NCBI GenBank assembly: GCA_036245525.1
Contig: BTPG01000004.1
Coordinates: 156,400,046 to 156,464,045 of the forward strand
Source of the DNA: Semisulcospira habei
Taxonomy: Eukaryota; Mollusca; Gastropoda; Semisulcospiridae
Reading direction: 5' to 3'
DNA: 64,000 nucleotides
The notes beneath the pieces were generated by a model that saw nothing but the letters and a program-made list of their open reading frames with translations, did not search any database and was not told the origin of the DNA. Positions 22,480 to 33,252 of the stretch are shown one piece after another. A program made the position numbers and the translations under genes. Each line of letters opens with the position of its first letter. The stretch's first letter is position 1.

Positions 22480-23126
22480 TACAAGAAAGGTAAAGCCCTT
22501 AAGGCGCAGATACACGGTCCGTTCGTGTCGTGCGACTGTGCGGGTCGGTCGGCCGCCTGATCGGAAGTCTGACAGGATGGAGCGCTCCACGTTCCCACAT
22601 AGCCCGACCCGCAGATACCACTGCCTGTTGGAAATTCCAGACGGGGTCAAGGCCTCTGCTTCGGTAAACAATGGCGGATTCACATGGTAGCAGCGCCATT
22701 TTTCAAAAGAGAGGGGTGTGCGCGAAACTTGCAATGTGATTGGTCATCCGGTGCCGCCGTCAGACTCTGCGGGATGAAAAGTAGCGCCAGCCTCTACTCG
22801 TCCCGCAGCCCGCGCGATCCGATGGTGACGTCAGAAATCTGATAGGTGCCCTGGAAACCCATCAGATCGCGCACAGTCGCACGACATGAACGGACCGTGT
22901 ATCTGCGCCTTTATGGCTCACTTATATGACTGATCTACATGTGTCACCTCTGTGACAATAAGTGAAGGACTGCCTTCTGCACCAGCAAAATCCATGTTTT
23001 CTCAAAATTCTGTCATCCCCCTGTGACCCTTGACCTTTGCAAGGAGCCGACTAAGTTAGTATGCATGGGAAGGTCTTATCATCAGCTACCTTTGCGCCAA
23101 ATTTTAATGAAAAGTTTGCAAAAATG
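22480..23126. repeat. DR1-motif repeat copy 2, left half
   Basis: It begins 'aaaggtaaagccc', is interrupted by the MITE at 22502-22910, resumes 'ttatggctcacttatatgac', and carries TGACCCTTGACCT at 23024. DIRS A then interrupts it. The right half is 29545-29680, with TGACCCTTGACCT at 29603. Confidence 0.8.
22502..22910. mobile_element. Harbinger-like MITE, 409 bp, TTA target duplication
   Basis: Terminal inverted repeats of about 40 bp begin AGGCGCAGATACACGGTCCG and differ at one or two positions. TTA lies on each side (22499-22501 and 22911-22913). The undisturbed site 'aaagcccTTAtggctca' exists in the repeat copy at 13850, so the insertion boundaries are certain. A 3-bp TTA duplication fits PIF/Harbinger. 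No transposase is encoded. Confidence 0.9.
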
Positions 23127-23154
23127 AATTTTTTTTCTAAAATGTATTTTTTTG

Positions 23155-23345
23155 AAAAATACTTACCGATGGCATTACTATCTGGGAATACACTCTATTG
23201 CCTATAGATTTCAGCAAAATTGTGTGTAGCACACAACTGGGGAGGAGACACCGGGGATCCAAGCACTATGACCCCGGGTGGCCTCCCCTTACTACCCTAT
23301 CCCGGCGAGCACAGGGCGACCTCGTCAGTTTCACACATAGCCACA
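23155..23345. repeat. DIRS A inverted terminal repeat (3' side)
   Basis: About 190 bp, the near-perfect reverse complement of 29341-29531. It includes 'ttaccgatggcattactatctggga' and 'cacacaactggggaggagacaccgggg'. Confidence 0.9.
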
Positions 23346-23379
23346 AGAGGCAAGCGGGGCAGGCGGGAGGGCCATTCGA

Positions 23380-23476
23380 GTAATGCCATCGGTAAGTATT
23401 TTTCAAAAAAATACATTTTAGAAAAAAAATTCATTTGTTTTTTCAAAATACATTACCGATGGCATTACTATCTGGG
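23380..23476. repeat. DIRS A internal complementary region
   Basis: The first half is the reverse complement of the element's 3' outer end (23127-23180). The second half copies the complement of its 5' outer end (29490-29541). Fusing the two end sequences back to back is what the DIRS-1 ICR does when templating circle closure (known for DIRS-1; inferred here). Confidence 0.8.
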
Positions 23477-23643
23477 AGAATGGCGAACAGGCGGAGGGTG
23501 CCGTATCTAACCACAACCCAACCACTCCGCCGGCCCCCTCGAGAGAGAACTCCCGACGATTTCAGCTATGATGTGCCTAAGACGCCAGCAGTGCTCGGAG
23601 GGAGTGCTGGGCCGCGGAGATGTCGCCCACCCGTGCCAGGGAG

Positions 23644-24594
23644 TCACGTCAGCCGGATAGGTCTCTTAAGGTAGAAGCGTGCGAAAGTGGAGTCTGAGCG
23701 CCAGCCACCCGCTGCCAAAATATCTTTGACCGAGCAGTTGCGGTCCAGGGCTAGACTGGTGGCTACTGCTCTCACTTCATGCGCCCGGATTTGTAAAGGC
23801 TCAGCGCCGCGTGGGGAGAGGTCTAGGTAGTCTGACCTAATCACCCACCGCAGCCAGGATGACACGATCTGGGCCGAGATGTGGCGTCTGCCCGCGGACA
23901 AGGTAAGAAGAGGCGCGAGCGCCCCCGGCGCTGCGGCTGAGAGCGGCGCAGGTAAATCTTTAGCGCCCGCACTGGGTCCTGTTGCCGCGATCCAGGGGAG
24001 AGGTCCGCTCCACAGAGGGGCCGTATCGTTAGCACCTGAGGAGCCGCCGCGGGCGGCGGTTCTTGGCCAGGAAGGACGGATCGGAGAGCCTCTGCGCAGA
24101 GCCGTCGGAACGAACCGCAAACAGGCTGGGAGCATCGAGAGCGCGTGAAGCTCGCTGACTCGGGACGCTGTAACGAGAGCCAGAAGGAAACAGGTTTTCC
24201 GGGTCAAGTCTGAGAACCGAGCCAAGGGGAGGGGCTCAACCGGTCCGTATTCAACCACGTCAGTACCCAGGCAAGATCCCACCGGGGTACTAGGGAACGT
24301 GAAACCGGACGTCGGAGTTCAAGTGAGCCAGAAATTCGACAGATCCTTGCAGGCGCCTGGGTCCGGAAGACACCGGTGACGGTAGATGTCCGCGAACGTA
24401 GCGCGGTAGCCCTTGATGGCGACCGGGGCTAAGCCCCGGTCGTCGAAGAGCCACAGGAAGAACTCCGCCAGTTGGTGGGAGGCTAGGTTAGTGGGAGGGT
24501 GCCCATGGGAGGTGCACCAGGTCTGAAAGACCCTCCACGTGCCTTCGTACACCTTCCTTGTAGAGAGTCTGCGGGCTGCTGCAATTGCCGCCAC
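23644..24594 (-). pseudogene. DIRS A tyrosine recombinase
   Basis: The N-terminal SAM-like core-binding part reads LAEFFLWLFDDRGLAP (24319-24594). The catalytic part follows in another frame (23644-24282): TASRVSELHAL with the first catalytic Arg, AHEVRAVAT (the H-x-x-R box), and GGWRSDSTFARFY with the Trp/His position and the nucleophilic Tyr. Such recombinases integrate the circular cDNA without target duplication. One frameshift near 24290-24320 separates the halves, but all four conserved positions are kept. Copies B and C carry the same gene in worse condition. Confidence 0.88.
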
Positions 24595-24965
24595 TGCTGC
24601 ATCCGAGAACCTCTAGCGGCGCGGGCGTGCCGGACAACCTCCAAGCGTGTAGGCGGAGGCGTACGGGGCACGGATGGAAAAGCCGCTGACGGGGCTGCTT
24701 GAGCATCGTGGAAGGGGGAGGAAGCTCCAGAGGAGGGTCCGTCGCAAGCGCGAGGAGGTCCGTGGTCCAGCTCTTGGTCCAGTTGAAGGGGGGCCACCAG
24801 CAGGAGGACCGCCGAGCATCCCAGAAGCTTCCGCAGTACCTTCGGAACGAGGACTGCCGGGGGGTAGGCGTAAGCAATCCGGCCGACCCAAGTAATGGGG
24901 AGCGCGTCCACTGCCCAAGCGAGTGGATCCAGGACTGGCGAGACGTAGACCGGGAGCTGGCTGCT

Positions 24966-26511
24966 TCATCTGGTGGCAAACAGATCCACTAGCGGCGTTT
25001 CCCAGTGAGAGCAGAGCAGGCGAAAAATATCCGGGCGTAGGGACCGCTCCGTGTGGAGCAACTGTCCGCGACGAGACAGGGCGTCCGCCTTCATGTTGAG
25101 GTGGCCAGGGATGTGGCGGGCTCGTAGGGCAATGCCTCGATCCCTGCACCAGAGGCGAAGGTGGCACCGAAGAATGCAAAGGGAGGGCGAGTGAGTGCCA
25201 CCCTGATTCTGTATGTAAGCCACCACCGTCGAGTTGTCGGAGAGCACGAGGACGTCCTGATTGGCCAAGGTCTCCTGCCAACGTCGAATGCCAATCCAAC
25301 TGCCTTCAGCTCCAGCCAGTTGACGTGATTCCCGAACAGCTCCCGAAGCCAACGCCCGAGGCCGAGAGAAATCCGGTAACAGGTGCGCGCCCCAGCCGGC
25401 CTGGCTCGCCTCTGTACAGAGAGACCACCGAGGCGGCGGGGAGTGTAGGGCACCCCCGAAGCCAGCCAAGCGAGGTCCGCCCACCTCTCGAGGTGAGGAC
25501 GAGCCCGAGGCGTGACAGGTACTAGATCCAACAGAGCGCCCGAGGGTCGCCAGTGAAGAAGGAGACGTAGCTGGAGAGGCCGAGCATAAAGTCTGCCCAA
25601 GGGAAGCAGGTCCGCAGCCGCCCTGAGGAGGCCCAGGAGTTGAAGCCAGACCCTGGCGGTGAAGGAGGATCCCATCCCCATCGAAGTCGCTAAGTCGACT
25701 ATCTTCTGTCGCCTGGCCAGAGGCAGGCGGGCAAGGTTGAGGTCGGTCAGGAATTCCATCCCCCGATGTAGAAACCGTCGAGAGGGAGAAGAACGGATTT
25801 CCCCAATGAGTAGGAAACCTAGACGACGCAGAAGGGAAAGCAGGGCATCCCTGTCCGTCTGGAGGGCTGCGGAGACCAAGTTGCGCAGTAGAAGGTCGTC
25901 CAAGTAATTGGAGGCCGGGCTCAAGGAGCGCTGACGGAAATTGGCTATCACGGCGTCGAGCAGTCTTGTAAACACCCACGGACTGATGTTGAGGCCGAAA
26001 GGAAGGGCGCAGAACTGGTAGACGATCCCCCCAAGTCAAACCGAAGGTACCGGCGAAACGACGGATGAATCGGGACGTGCAGATAGGCGTCTGACAGATC
26101 GAGGCTGATCGCAAAGTCCATCGGCCGGAGGGCCGCACGGAGTGTCCTGGCCGTCTCCATCCTGAATCGAGGGGCCAAGCATCCTGAATCGAGGCCAAGC
26201 TGATACGAGGCCAAGCTGATACGAGGCCAAGCTGATAAGTCGATAACTGGACGCCACTTGCCGCCTGGTTTGGGAGCTAGAAGAGTCGGCTGTAGAACGC
26301 CGGAGAGTCCTGCCGCAAAACCACCTCTGTCGCCGCTTTGGTGAGGAGGGTCGCCACTTCCCCGCGCAGAGCGTCCGCCTGTGTGCCGTCGAGCGGTTCC
26401 TGGGTCCACATGGGTGCTCAGCGAAGAGGCGGAGGCGACAGGAACGAAAGTTGCAGGCCTGCGGTAACGGTGGAAAGAATCCAGGGGTCGTCCGGGAACA
26501 GCGATCTCCAA
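24966..26511 (-). pseudogene. DIRS A reverse transcriptase / RNase H
   Basis: The RT begins LLAPKPGGKWRPVIDL, continues FAISLDLSDAYLHVPI, and shifts frame near 25975 to give the catalytic NYLDDLLL. RNase H follows after another shift (VNWLELKAVGLAF, then VLVLSDNSTVVAYIQNQGG and HIPGHLNMKADALSR). A microduplication of 'gccaagctgatacgag' (about 26192-26245) inserts extra residues between the two RT blocks. Gag, RT and recombinase lie in the DIRS order. It is not translatable as it stands. Confidence 0.88.
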
Positions 26512-26553
26512 GATCGCTGAAGAGCGACAGCCGCCCGCCGACGGGAGGCCCGA

Positions 26554-29060
26554 TTAATGAGGCGGGGGCGGAGGCGGGGGCGAGTCAAAGAGCCCGACCG
26601 CGGCCCGATCTACGGGCACCGTGGGGCCAAGAAGGGCGAGGGGCGGGGCCGGCCTGAGTAGCCTGGAATGGACGGGCCCGACCTCGTGAAGATCCGACTG
26701 TAGAGAAGGAGGGCCTGAAAGACCGCTGGGCACGACCCCCGCCGTGCGGGGGGCGCGAAAGCGGGTCGAGGCTGGGTTAGATGCAGGCTTGGGCCACAAG
26801 TCCTTGGAAGATTCCTTAAAGGTGTGCCAAGTGTCGCCGAACAGCTGAGGACCCCCTAAGGGGGCGTGACGGAGCTGGGTCTTCACTGACAAGGGAAGGT
26901 CCGAGCAGAGGCGCAAAAGGGTATCCCTCCTCCAGAGGTCGCATTTGGCAGCCGCTGCCCTGGCGGTGGCGGAAGAATGGTAGGCGGACCGGTTGGCCGC
27001 TATCAGGATGGACTGCACGTCACGAAGCGGGGACTGAGCCTCCAGGTCCCACGTATCCTGTAGGCACTGCAGTGCTGCCTGGGTAGCCAGTTCCAAACCC
27101 GAGCACGCCAGCGAGTTCCGCGCTAAGGAGGCGATCCTGTCGAGAGGCCGAGGCCACGAGTTCTGGACGAGCCTGCGGCCGCCCGCCTGTAGTAAGGCCG
27201 CCACATCCACCGCTGGAAAAGGTAAGGCGAAGGCTTGGGAGTGTCCAGCGTACTAGGCCTGGCGGAAGCTTAAGTTGATTCCCACCGGCGATCGAGCGGC
27301 GGTAAAGTATCCCGTGTCGCCGAAAGCGTCGTTACGCAGCTGGGCGGAGAAGCATCGGTGAGGTCCCGGAAGCCGGCTTGCGGGAGGGACTTGCGGCGCT
27401 GGACTTGCCTCTGCGCGTCGACCATGGCCGAAGCCTGTCTCTTCGGAGGAGGCGAAGGCGGACAGACGTCGGGCGGTAGGGACTTGGCGATAAGCCTTGA
27501 AGCCTCACCCATAGCGTGGACCGACTGTGATCCGAGCGAAGGGCCGGCAACGTCTGACGAGGCGGAGGCCGACGCGACAGCGGAAAAAGGCGGGAAGGAG
27601 AACCCGCCGCCGAGTCCTGCAAGAAGATCGCCGAGGCCGAGTCCGACGGATGAAGGCTGAGGACATCCGTTCCAAACTGATCTTCTCGCGGCAAAGACGA
27701 AAGGGGCGAGCGGCTACGAGAGTGCCGCACCGCCGCGCGCGAGGTAGACGCAGCCGCCCGCGACGCACGCAAAGAGGCGCGCCGCGGCGACGGAGGGACC
27801 GTGGCAAAGCGACGGTCCACCTCGAAGTCGGGATCCGCACGCGGCAGCCGACGTGAGCGACAAACCGCGATCGGAATACCGAGGAAGTGGCCTGGTCACC
27901 CCTGGCCCGCCCGGGAGAACCGGTGCGAGGGGGGGGGGGGGGGGGGACCGCCAATAGTCTCCCCTAGCCCGCTCAGGAAAGGCGGAGCGGGGAGGGGACA
28001 AATACCGGGCACGCGGCCCCCCGTCCGATGTGTCGGACCGTGGAGGACGCGCGATGTCACACCGGGCCCGCCTGGTCGATACGAGGCGGGGGGGGGACAG
28101 TCTAGGGTCACGCCAAGCCCGCTCAGGAAAGGCGGAGCGGGGAGGGGACGATTTATGAGCCCGCTGCCCCAGCTCCGAAGCCTCGGAGCGAGGGGGGGGG
28201 GGGGGGGCGAGGGTCCAAGTCACACCGGGCCCGTCCGGTCGATACGAGACGGGGGGGGGGGGACAGTCTACGGTCACGCCAAGCCCGCTCAGGCGAAGCG
28301 AAGCGGGGAGGGGACCATTATGTGCACGCGACCCCCGCTCCGACTCCTCGGAGCGTGGGGGGCGAGAGTCAACCACACCCCGGGCCCGCCCAGGCGAGAC
28401 GGGGCGGGCGGGGGGGGGGGGGAAGAAAGCGAAGCATGCCTTGCCCGTTCGGAAAATACAGAGCGGGGAGGCAGCATTACTAACGGTCTCGAGTCACGTT
28501 CCGAAGCCTCGGTGCGTGAGCGAGAGCATTTCTTATCACGTTTACTCTCTTTCTTATGCTTGCGTTCCGTCACCCGTCCCCGCTCCGGAGACCTAGAGCC
28601 GGGGGTGGCCGACGAACGCTCATCTCTCCCAGACCGCTCGCCCGAAGCAGAGCGGGGGGTGGGAACCAAAATGGGCTCAAGCCACGCGCTAACGAAGCAG
28701 AGCGTGGGGAGCGTGACTCCAAAACTCGCCTACCCTGCTCCGAAGACTCGGAGAGGGGAGGGAGAACCTGCGAGGTAACGGTACAAGAAGGGGACTTACC
28801 TGTGGGCCGGAAAGCCCGATGCGCCGAGGGAAGTACGTCCACCCGTGGAGGATCCCGTGGAGACCGAAGCGGGCGAGGGGACCGGTCACGCCTGAAGAAG
28901 TCCCACCTGCGCGAACACCGGTCTTCCGTCCAAGCGGCGCCACCATCACACGTTCCGTCCGAAGCACAGCCCGAACACGGCAAGCAAGAGTCGAGTGCAT
29001 CAACCGGTCACTGGAAGTCCCCGCACGGCGGCAAGTCTTCGACACAGAAGAAGCCATAAG
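26554..29060 (-). pseudogene. DIRS A gag-like ORF
   Basis: The start side carries a Cys-rich module (CLPCSGCASDGTC...W...DFFRRDR, about 28880-28985). A long Pro/Ser/Arg-rich middle with tandem repeats (27900-28700) follows, then a conserved C-terminal part: PPKRQASAMVD, SLPQAGFRDL and AANRSAYHSSATARAAAAKCDL (26554-27512). That C-terminal part aligns with element B (ANRAAYHSSINAMAAAANCDL). Frames change several times at poly-C runs. It probably forms the structural protein. No capsid family could be named. Confidence 0.75.
27900..28700 (-). repeat. Tandem repeats and poly-G/poly-C runs in DIRS A gag
   Basis: The block 'gctcaggaaaggcggagcgg' recurs near 27970, 28112 and (variant) 28287, alternating with 'ctccgaagcctcggagcg'-type blocks. 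On the - strand the product repeats PPRSAFPERAR-like units joined by proline runs encoded by C runs of up to about 18 (27929, 28192, 28251, 28410). Confidence 0.85.
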
Positions 29061-29340
29061 GCCCTAAACCAGCTACGCCGGCGAAGAAAGTCCACCTTGC
29101 ACAAAACAGCAGGGCACAAGTCACGTGCGTCGTCGAACCCCAAGGCCAAGCCAAGGGTGAACTCACAAGTCAGAGCCGGTAAAACCGGTCGGCGCACAGG
29201 TCACAATGAGTCCAATTGTCAAAGGAAAAACCACGAATGTAGTGAGTCCAGGGCTGAATCGAAGACTCCAATTCAAGCCCACAGTCAAAAACCACTGAAA
29301 CCCGTAGAACGGAGAAAGGCAAAAACTCGACCGTCCCCGG

Positions 29341-29531
29341 TCGAGCTATGAGTGAAACTGACGAGGTCGCCCTGTGCTCGCCGGGATAGGGTAGTAAGGG
29401 GAGGCCACCCGGGGTCATAGTGCTTGGATCCCCGGTGTCTCCTCCCCAGTTGTGTGCTACACACAATTTTGCTGAAATCTATAGGCAATAGAGTGTATTC
29501 CCAGATAGTAATGCCATCGGTAATGTATTTT
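29341..29531. repeat. DIRS A inverted terminal repeat (5' side)
   Basis: Reverse complement of 23155-23345, with the outer end 'cagatagtaatgccatcggtaatg'. Confidence 0.9.
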
Positions 29532-29544
29532 GAAAAAACAAATG

Positions 29545-29680
29545 CTGATAATGAATACCTTGTATCAAAATTAGCATTTTACACACATTTGCCGACGTCT
29601 TATGACCCTTGACCTTTCCAAGAGTCGTCCAAGTTAGTATGAATAGATACGTCTTACCATCAGGTATCTCTGGCCCATTA
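29545..29680. repeat. DR1-motif repeat copy 2, right half
   Basis: It resumes 'ctgataatgaatacc', contains TGACCCTTGACCT at 29603, 'agttagtatgaatagatac' and 'ccatcaggtatctctgg', then leaves the family. Confidence 0.8.
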
Positions 29681-29943
29681 GATAAGACACCATCGCATGG
29701 GTGCTTCTGTGTCGGTTATGTGCTGAAATTCCTTTTTTTGAAAACCTTACCTCCCATAAGAAATTACATGCTCCTCTGGACCTTTCAGGTTTTTGAAAAT
29801 TCAACAGAAGCACTCGTGCTATCACATTCATTCATTCATTCAGTCCTCTCTGCGCCGTCTGGTGCTTGAGGCGACCGTGCTATCACATGTGATCCAAAAA
29901 GCAAAATAATTCATTTCAAGAATGTTTGTCATGAAGTACATAC
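29681..29943. other. GTPBP2 intron, 3' side of the DIRS A insertion
   Basis: Unrecognised sequence, with a short (TCAT)n tail at about 29823-29842 followed by 'cagtcctctctgcgccgtctgg', which looks like the tail of a retrosequence. Confidence 0.4.
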
Positions 29944-30105
29944 CCTGTCAATGTGTGTGATAACTGCTGTCTGGCGCACAGTGCCTATATGGATGGTGGT
30001 CTGAAAGTTGGTGGTGATGTTACGACAGTGGTACAGAACATAAACGTCAGCCTCAAACTCCTTACAGCACACAGGCTGGGCAGATGGACTCAGCAACACC
30101 ATTCC
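29944..30105 (-). CDS. GTPBP2: GTPBP2-like, coding exon
   Basis: Acceptor TTCTTCCAG, then GGA ATG at 30105, and donor GTATGT at 29943. It encodes GMVLLSPSAQP, FEADVYVLYHC and GTVRQTAVITHID over 54 codons in phase 0 at both ends. The family reads KGMVMVSPEMNP, FEAEIVLLFHA and GNVRQTAVVEKI here, which is the second/third beta-barrel domain following the GTPase. Confidence 0.9.
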
Positions 30106-30329
30106 CTGGAAGAATATTAAAACTGTAATTCATGAACAATTTTGTCAACACTCCTGCCTCACAGTTTTGTGTGACATGACGAGTTAGTAATGACAGGCCT
30201 AAAACTCGGACAATCCAGTCTTCTACAAGTAACTGTAAGGTCACGGCACTGTCAAATAATCAGATGCCCCCCCCCCCCCAACCACCCTTTTGTGCATACC
30301 ATAAAGGCGTTATTTCAGTGTATCAATAC

Positions 30330-30501
30330 CTTTCGTAGATGTTCCCGTTCCACATCATGCAGAGCAACAGAGGCAGCCTGGCCAGCCTGGATCAGTCGAC
30401 ATGGCAGACGGTTGCGATGCACTGTCCGAACTCTGACCTCCTGGAAGTTGCCTGCGTCAGATGGGCCCAACAGAAGTTTCTCTCCTTCTCGAATAGAGCC
30501 C
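30330..30501 (-). CDS. GTPBP2: GTPBP2-like, coding exon
   Basis: Acceptor GTTTCACAG before 30501 and donor GTATTG at 30329. It encodes GSIREGEKLLLGPSDAGNF, VRTVHRNRLPCRLIQAGQAA and EREHLRK. These match the domain-2 motifs of GTPBP2 (REGDQLVVGPTDDG, RVLRAGQAATLAL, LLRKG). The first base completes the Arg codon begun at 41460. The exon ends in phase 0. Confidence 0.9.
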
Positions 30502-30505
30502 CTGT

Positions 30506-31257
30506 GAAACGAAAAAGGCAAAGCCCTTATGGTCCATATGTATGACCAATGCACATGTGCGACCATAAGTAAAGGGCTGGCTTCAGCACCAGCGAAATCC
30601 ATGTTTTCTAATAATTTAAGCATTTTTCACACATCTGCCAAACCCTCATGACCCTTGACAGTTGCAATGAGTCAAATAAATTAGTATGCGTAAAAATGTC
30701 TTCCTATCAGCAAACTTCACATCAAATCTGATTGAAAAGTTTGCAAAAACTGTTAAAAACTATAATTCTAACCAAAAAAATGGTATTTTTCACACTTTTT
30801 TATACCTGTGACCCTTGACCTTTCCGAAGGGTCATTTAAATTAGTATGCATAGACAGGTCTTACCATCAGGTATCTCTGTACCAAGTTTGGGTTTGAAGT
30901 TGAAAATAGTATTTACGAAACAAATTTTCTTTGTCAAAATGTGGCTTTTTTAAACCTATTTTGGGATCATCCCAAAACCCTTGACCTTTGTGATGGGTCA
31001 AATAAATTAGTATACATATGAAGGTCTTATCATGAGCTACCTTTGCGCCAAATTTGATTGAAAACTTTTACAAAACTGTTGATAAAAACTACAATTCTAT
31101 CAAAAATTGCCATTTTACACACATTTGCCAACATCTTGTGACCCTTGACCTTTCCATGAGGTCATCCAAATTAGTATGCGTAGATAGGTATCTTTGTACC
31201 ATGTTTTGGTTTGAACTTGTGAATAGTATTTGAGGAAAAAACATTTTTAGTCAAAAT
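30506..31257. repeat. DR1-motif repeat copy 3, left part
   Basis: It starts 'gaaaaaggcaaagcccttatgg' only a few bases from the exon acceptor. It carries TGACCCTTGACCT at 30809 and 31139 and degenerate versions near 30650 and 30970. DIRS B interrupts it at 'gtcaaaat'. Confidence 0.85.
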
Positions 31258-31679
31258 TAATTTTTCTCTAAAATATATTTTTTTTGAAAAATACTTACTG
31301 ATGACATGACTAATTGGAAGTGTCTACTACTTGCTCAATTTTACCTAAGAACCCGTTGTGTTCCTATACAACCTGGGAGGCATTCGGGAAACCCCCAGAG
31401 GGGCCGAGAGTTGTCTCCCGTCCCTGCCCTACCGGTTCCGGGTCACGTGGTAGACCAACCAGTCGGAATACTTAGCTCACCAGCAGCAAGCGAGGCAGGA
31501 GGACCCTCTTGTAGAGAAAAATTAATTTGTTTCCTCAAAAACATTACCGATGACATGACTAATTGGAAGAATTGCAAAAAGGAGGAGGGTGCCGCGCCCA
31601 AAACACCCCCGCATAAGGGCTATAATCAGAGCCATCCTCCGAGCCCGCAAACTCCCGACAATTTTAGCTAAGTGCGTAC

Positions 31680-32634
31680 CTACAGCATCAGTGGCGCCGG
31701 GAGGGAGTGTTGCACTGCGGTGATGTCCCCCACCAGTGCGAGGTTGTCTTGCTGGCCTGCCAGATCCCTGAGGTAGAAGCGGGCGAAGATCGATTCTGCC
31801 CTCCAGCCCACGGCCGCCACGATGTCTTTGACAGCGCAGTTCCGGTCGAACGCGACGCTTGTGGCCATGGCTCGTACCTCGTGTGCGTGTATCTTAAGCC
31901 TCTTTGCTCCATGCGGGGAGAGGTCCTGGTAGGCGGACCGTATGACCCAGCATAGCCAGGAAGATATCGTCTGGGCTGATATGTCAGTTCTGCCTTGGTT
32001 CAATGGTAGAAAGAGGCGTGAGCGTCCTCTCCAGACGGCTTTGGATTGGCGTAGGTAAACCCGAAGGATCTTGTCGCCTGGTCTCCCGGGGAAAGTTTAC
32101 ATTTCTCAGTGGCCATAAGGTAATCACCTGTGGCGCGGTCAGAGGAGACCTGGTCTTGGCAAGGAAGGCAGCTTCCGTGAGGGGCTGCACGGAACCATCG
32201 TTCTGAACTGTAGGCAGGCAGGGCGCGCTGACAGCGCGTGTAGCTCGCTAACTCGGGCTGCAGTGGCAAGGGCCAACAGGAAGCATGTCTTACGAGTCAC
32301 ATCCGCGAAGCGGGCCAAGAGCAGCGGTTCGAATCTGGCAGAGTTAAGCCACGTCAGTACCCAGGGTAGGTCTCAGCGAGGAATGAGCGAGCGGGGAACT
32401 GGTCGCTGCAGGCCGAAGTGAGTCATAAGGTCGGCGAGGTCTTTGCAGTCGCCGGGATCCGGGCGGCGGAGGTGCCGGTAAGTGTCGGCAATCAAGGACA
32501 AGAACCCCCTGATGGTGATAGGGGCCAAACCTTGGTCTCCAAAGAGCCAGAGGAAGAAGTCCGCGAGCTGGGGATTCGTCAGTTCGGTGGGGGAGAGGCG
32601 CTGGTCGTCGCACCAGGAGCACAGTACTCGCCAT
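31680..32634 (-). pseudogene. DIRS B tyrosine recombinase
   Basis: It reads (in pieces) VSELHAL near 32240, then DISAQTISSWLCWVIRSAYQDL, HAHEVRAMATS (H-x-x-R) and GWRAESIFARFYLRDL with the terminal Tyr. Frames are shifted at about 32000-32300. Sequence and order match element A. Confidence 0.82.
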
Positions 32635-33252
32635 TTTTCCTCGTTGACGCGTTGGTCGAGGGTCTGCGGGCAGTAGCGATCGCTTCCACTGCTACACTTG
32701 AGAAGCCTCTAGAGGTGAGGGCTTGCCGCACAATCTCCAGGCGTGAAGGAGGAGCCGCTCTGGGCACGGGTGGAACAGCGGCTGGCGGGGTTGCTTGAGC
32801 ATGGTGCTCAGCGTAGGCAGCAGCATGGGGGGGGGGGGGCCCGTGGCGAGGCTGAGGAGGTCGTGGTCCAAGACCGGTTCCAGGAGAACGGGGCGACCAA
32901 CAAAACGACCGCATTGCATCCACGAAGCTTGAGGAGGACTTTGGGAACGAGAACCATCGGGGGGTAAGCCTACGCGATAAGACTGTCCCAGGGAATGGAG
33001 AGCGTGTCCAAGGGGGTCTGGGATCGGGGAGACGAAGAGAGGAAGCTGGTGATTCCACCGTGTGACGAATAGGTCGATCATAGGCGTCTCCCAATGAGCG
33101 CAGATCATCCGAAAGATGTCCCTGCGGAGCGTCCATTCCGTGTGCAGTAACTGGCCGCGCCGGGAGAGAGAATCTGCCAAAACCTTCAGGTGTCCTGGAA
33201 TGTGTCGGGATCGGAGAGAAATGCTGCAGTCCTCGCACCAGCGCATCAGACG

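Larger units (their letters stand above)
23127..29544 (-). mobile_element. DIRS-type tyrosine-recombinase retrotransposon A
   Basis: The element reads on the - strand: gag (about 29060-26560), RT/RNase H (26511-24966), tyrosine recombinase (24594-23644), an internal complementary region, and inverted terminal repeats. There is no target-site duplication. The interrupted repeat reads 'gcaaaaatg|ctgataat' across the ends, compared with 'gcaaaaatgttgataat' at 14035. Frameshifts break all three ORFs, but every domain is present, making it the most complete of the four DIRS copies here. It lies between GTPBP2 exons in the same strand orientation. Confidence 0.92.

Noticed and set aside
27801..28778. 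325-codon Gly/Arg-rich ORF on the + strand
   Set aside because: Antisense of the DIRS A gag. The composition comes from poly-G runs.
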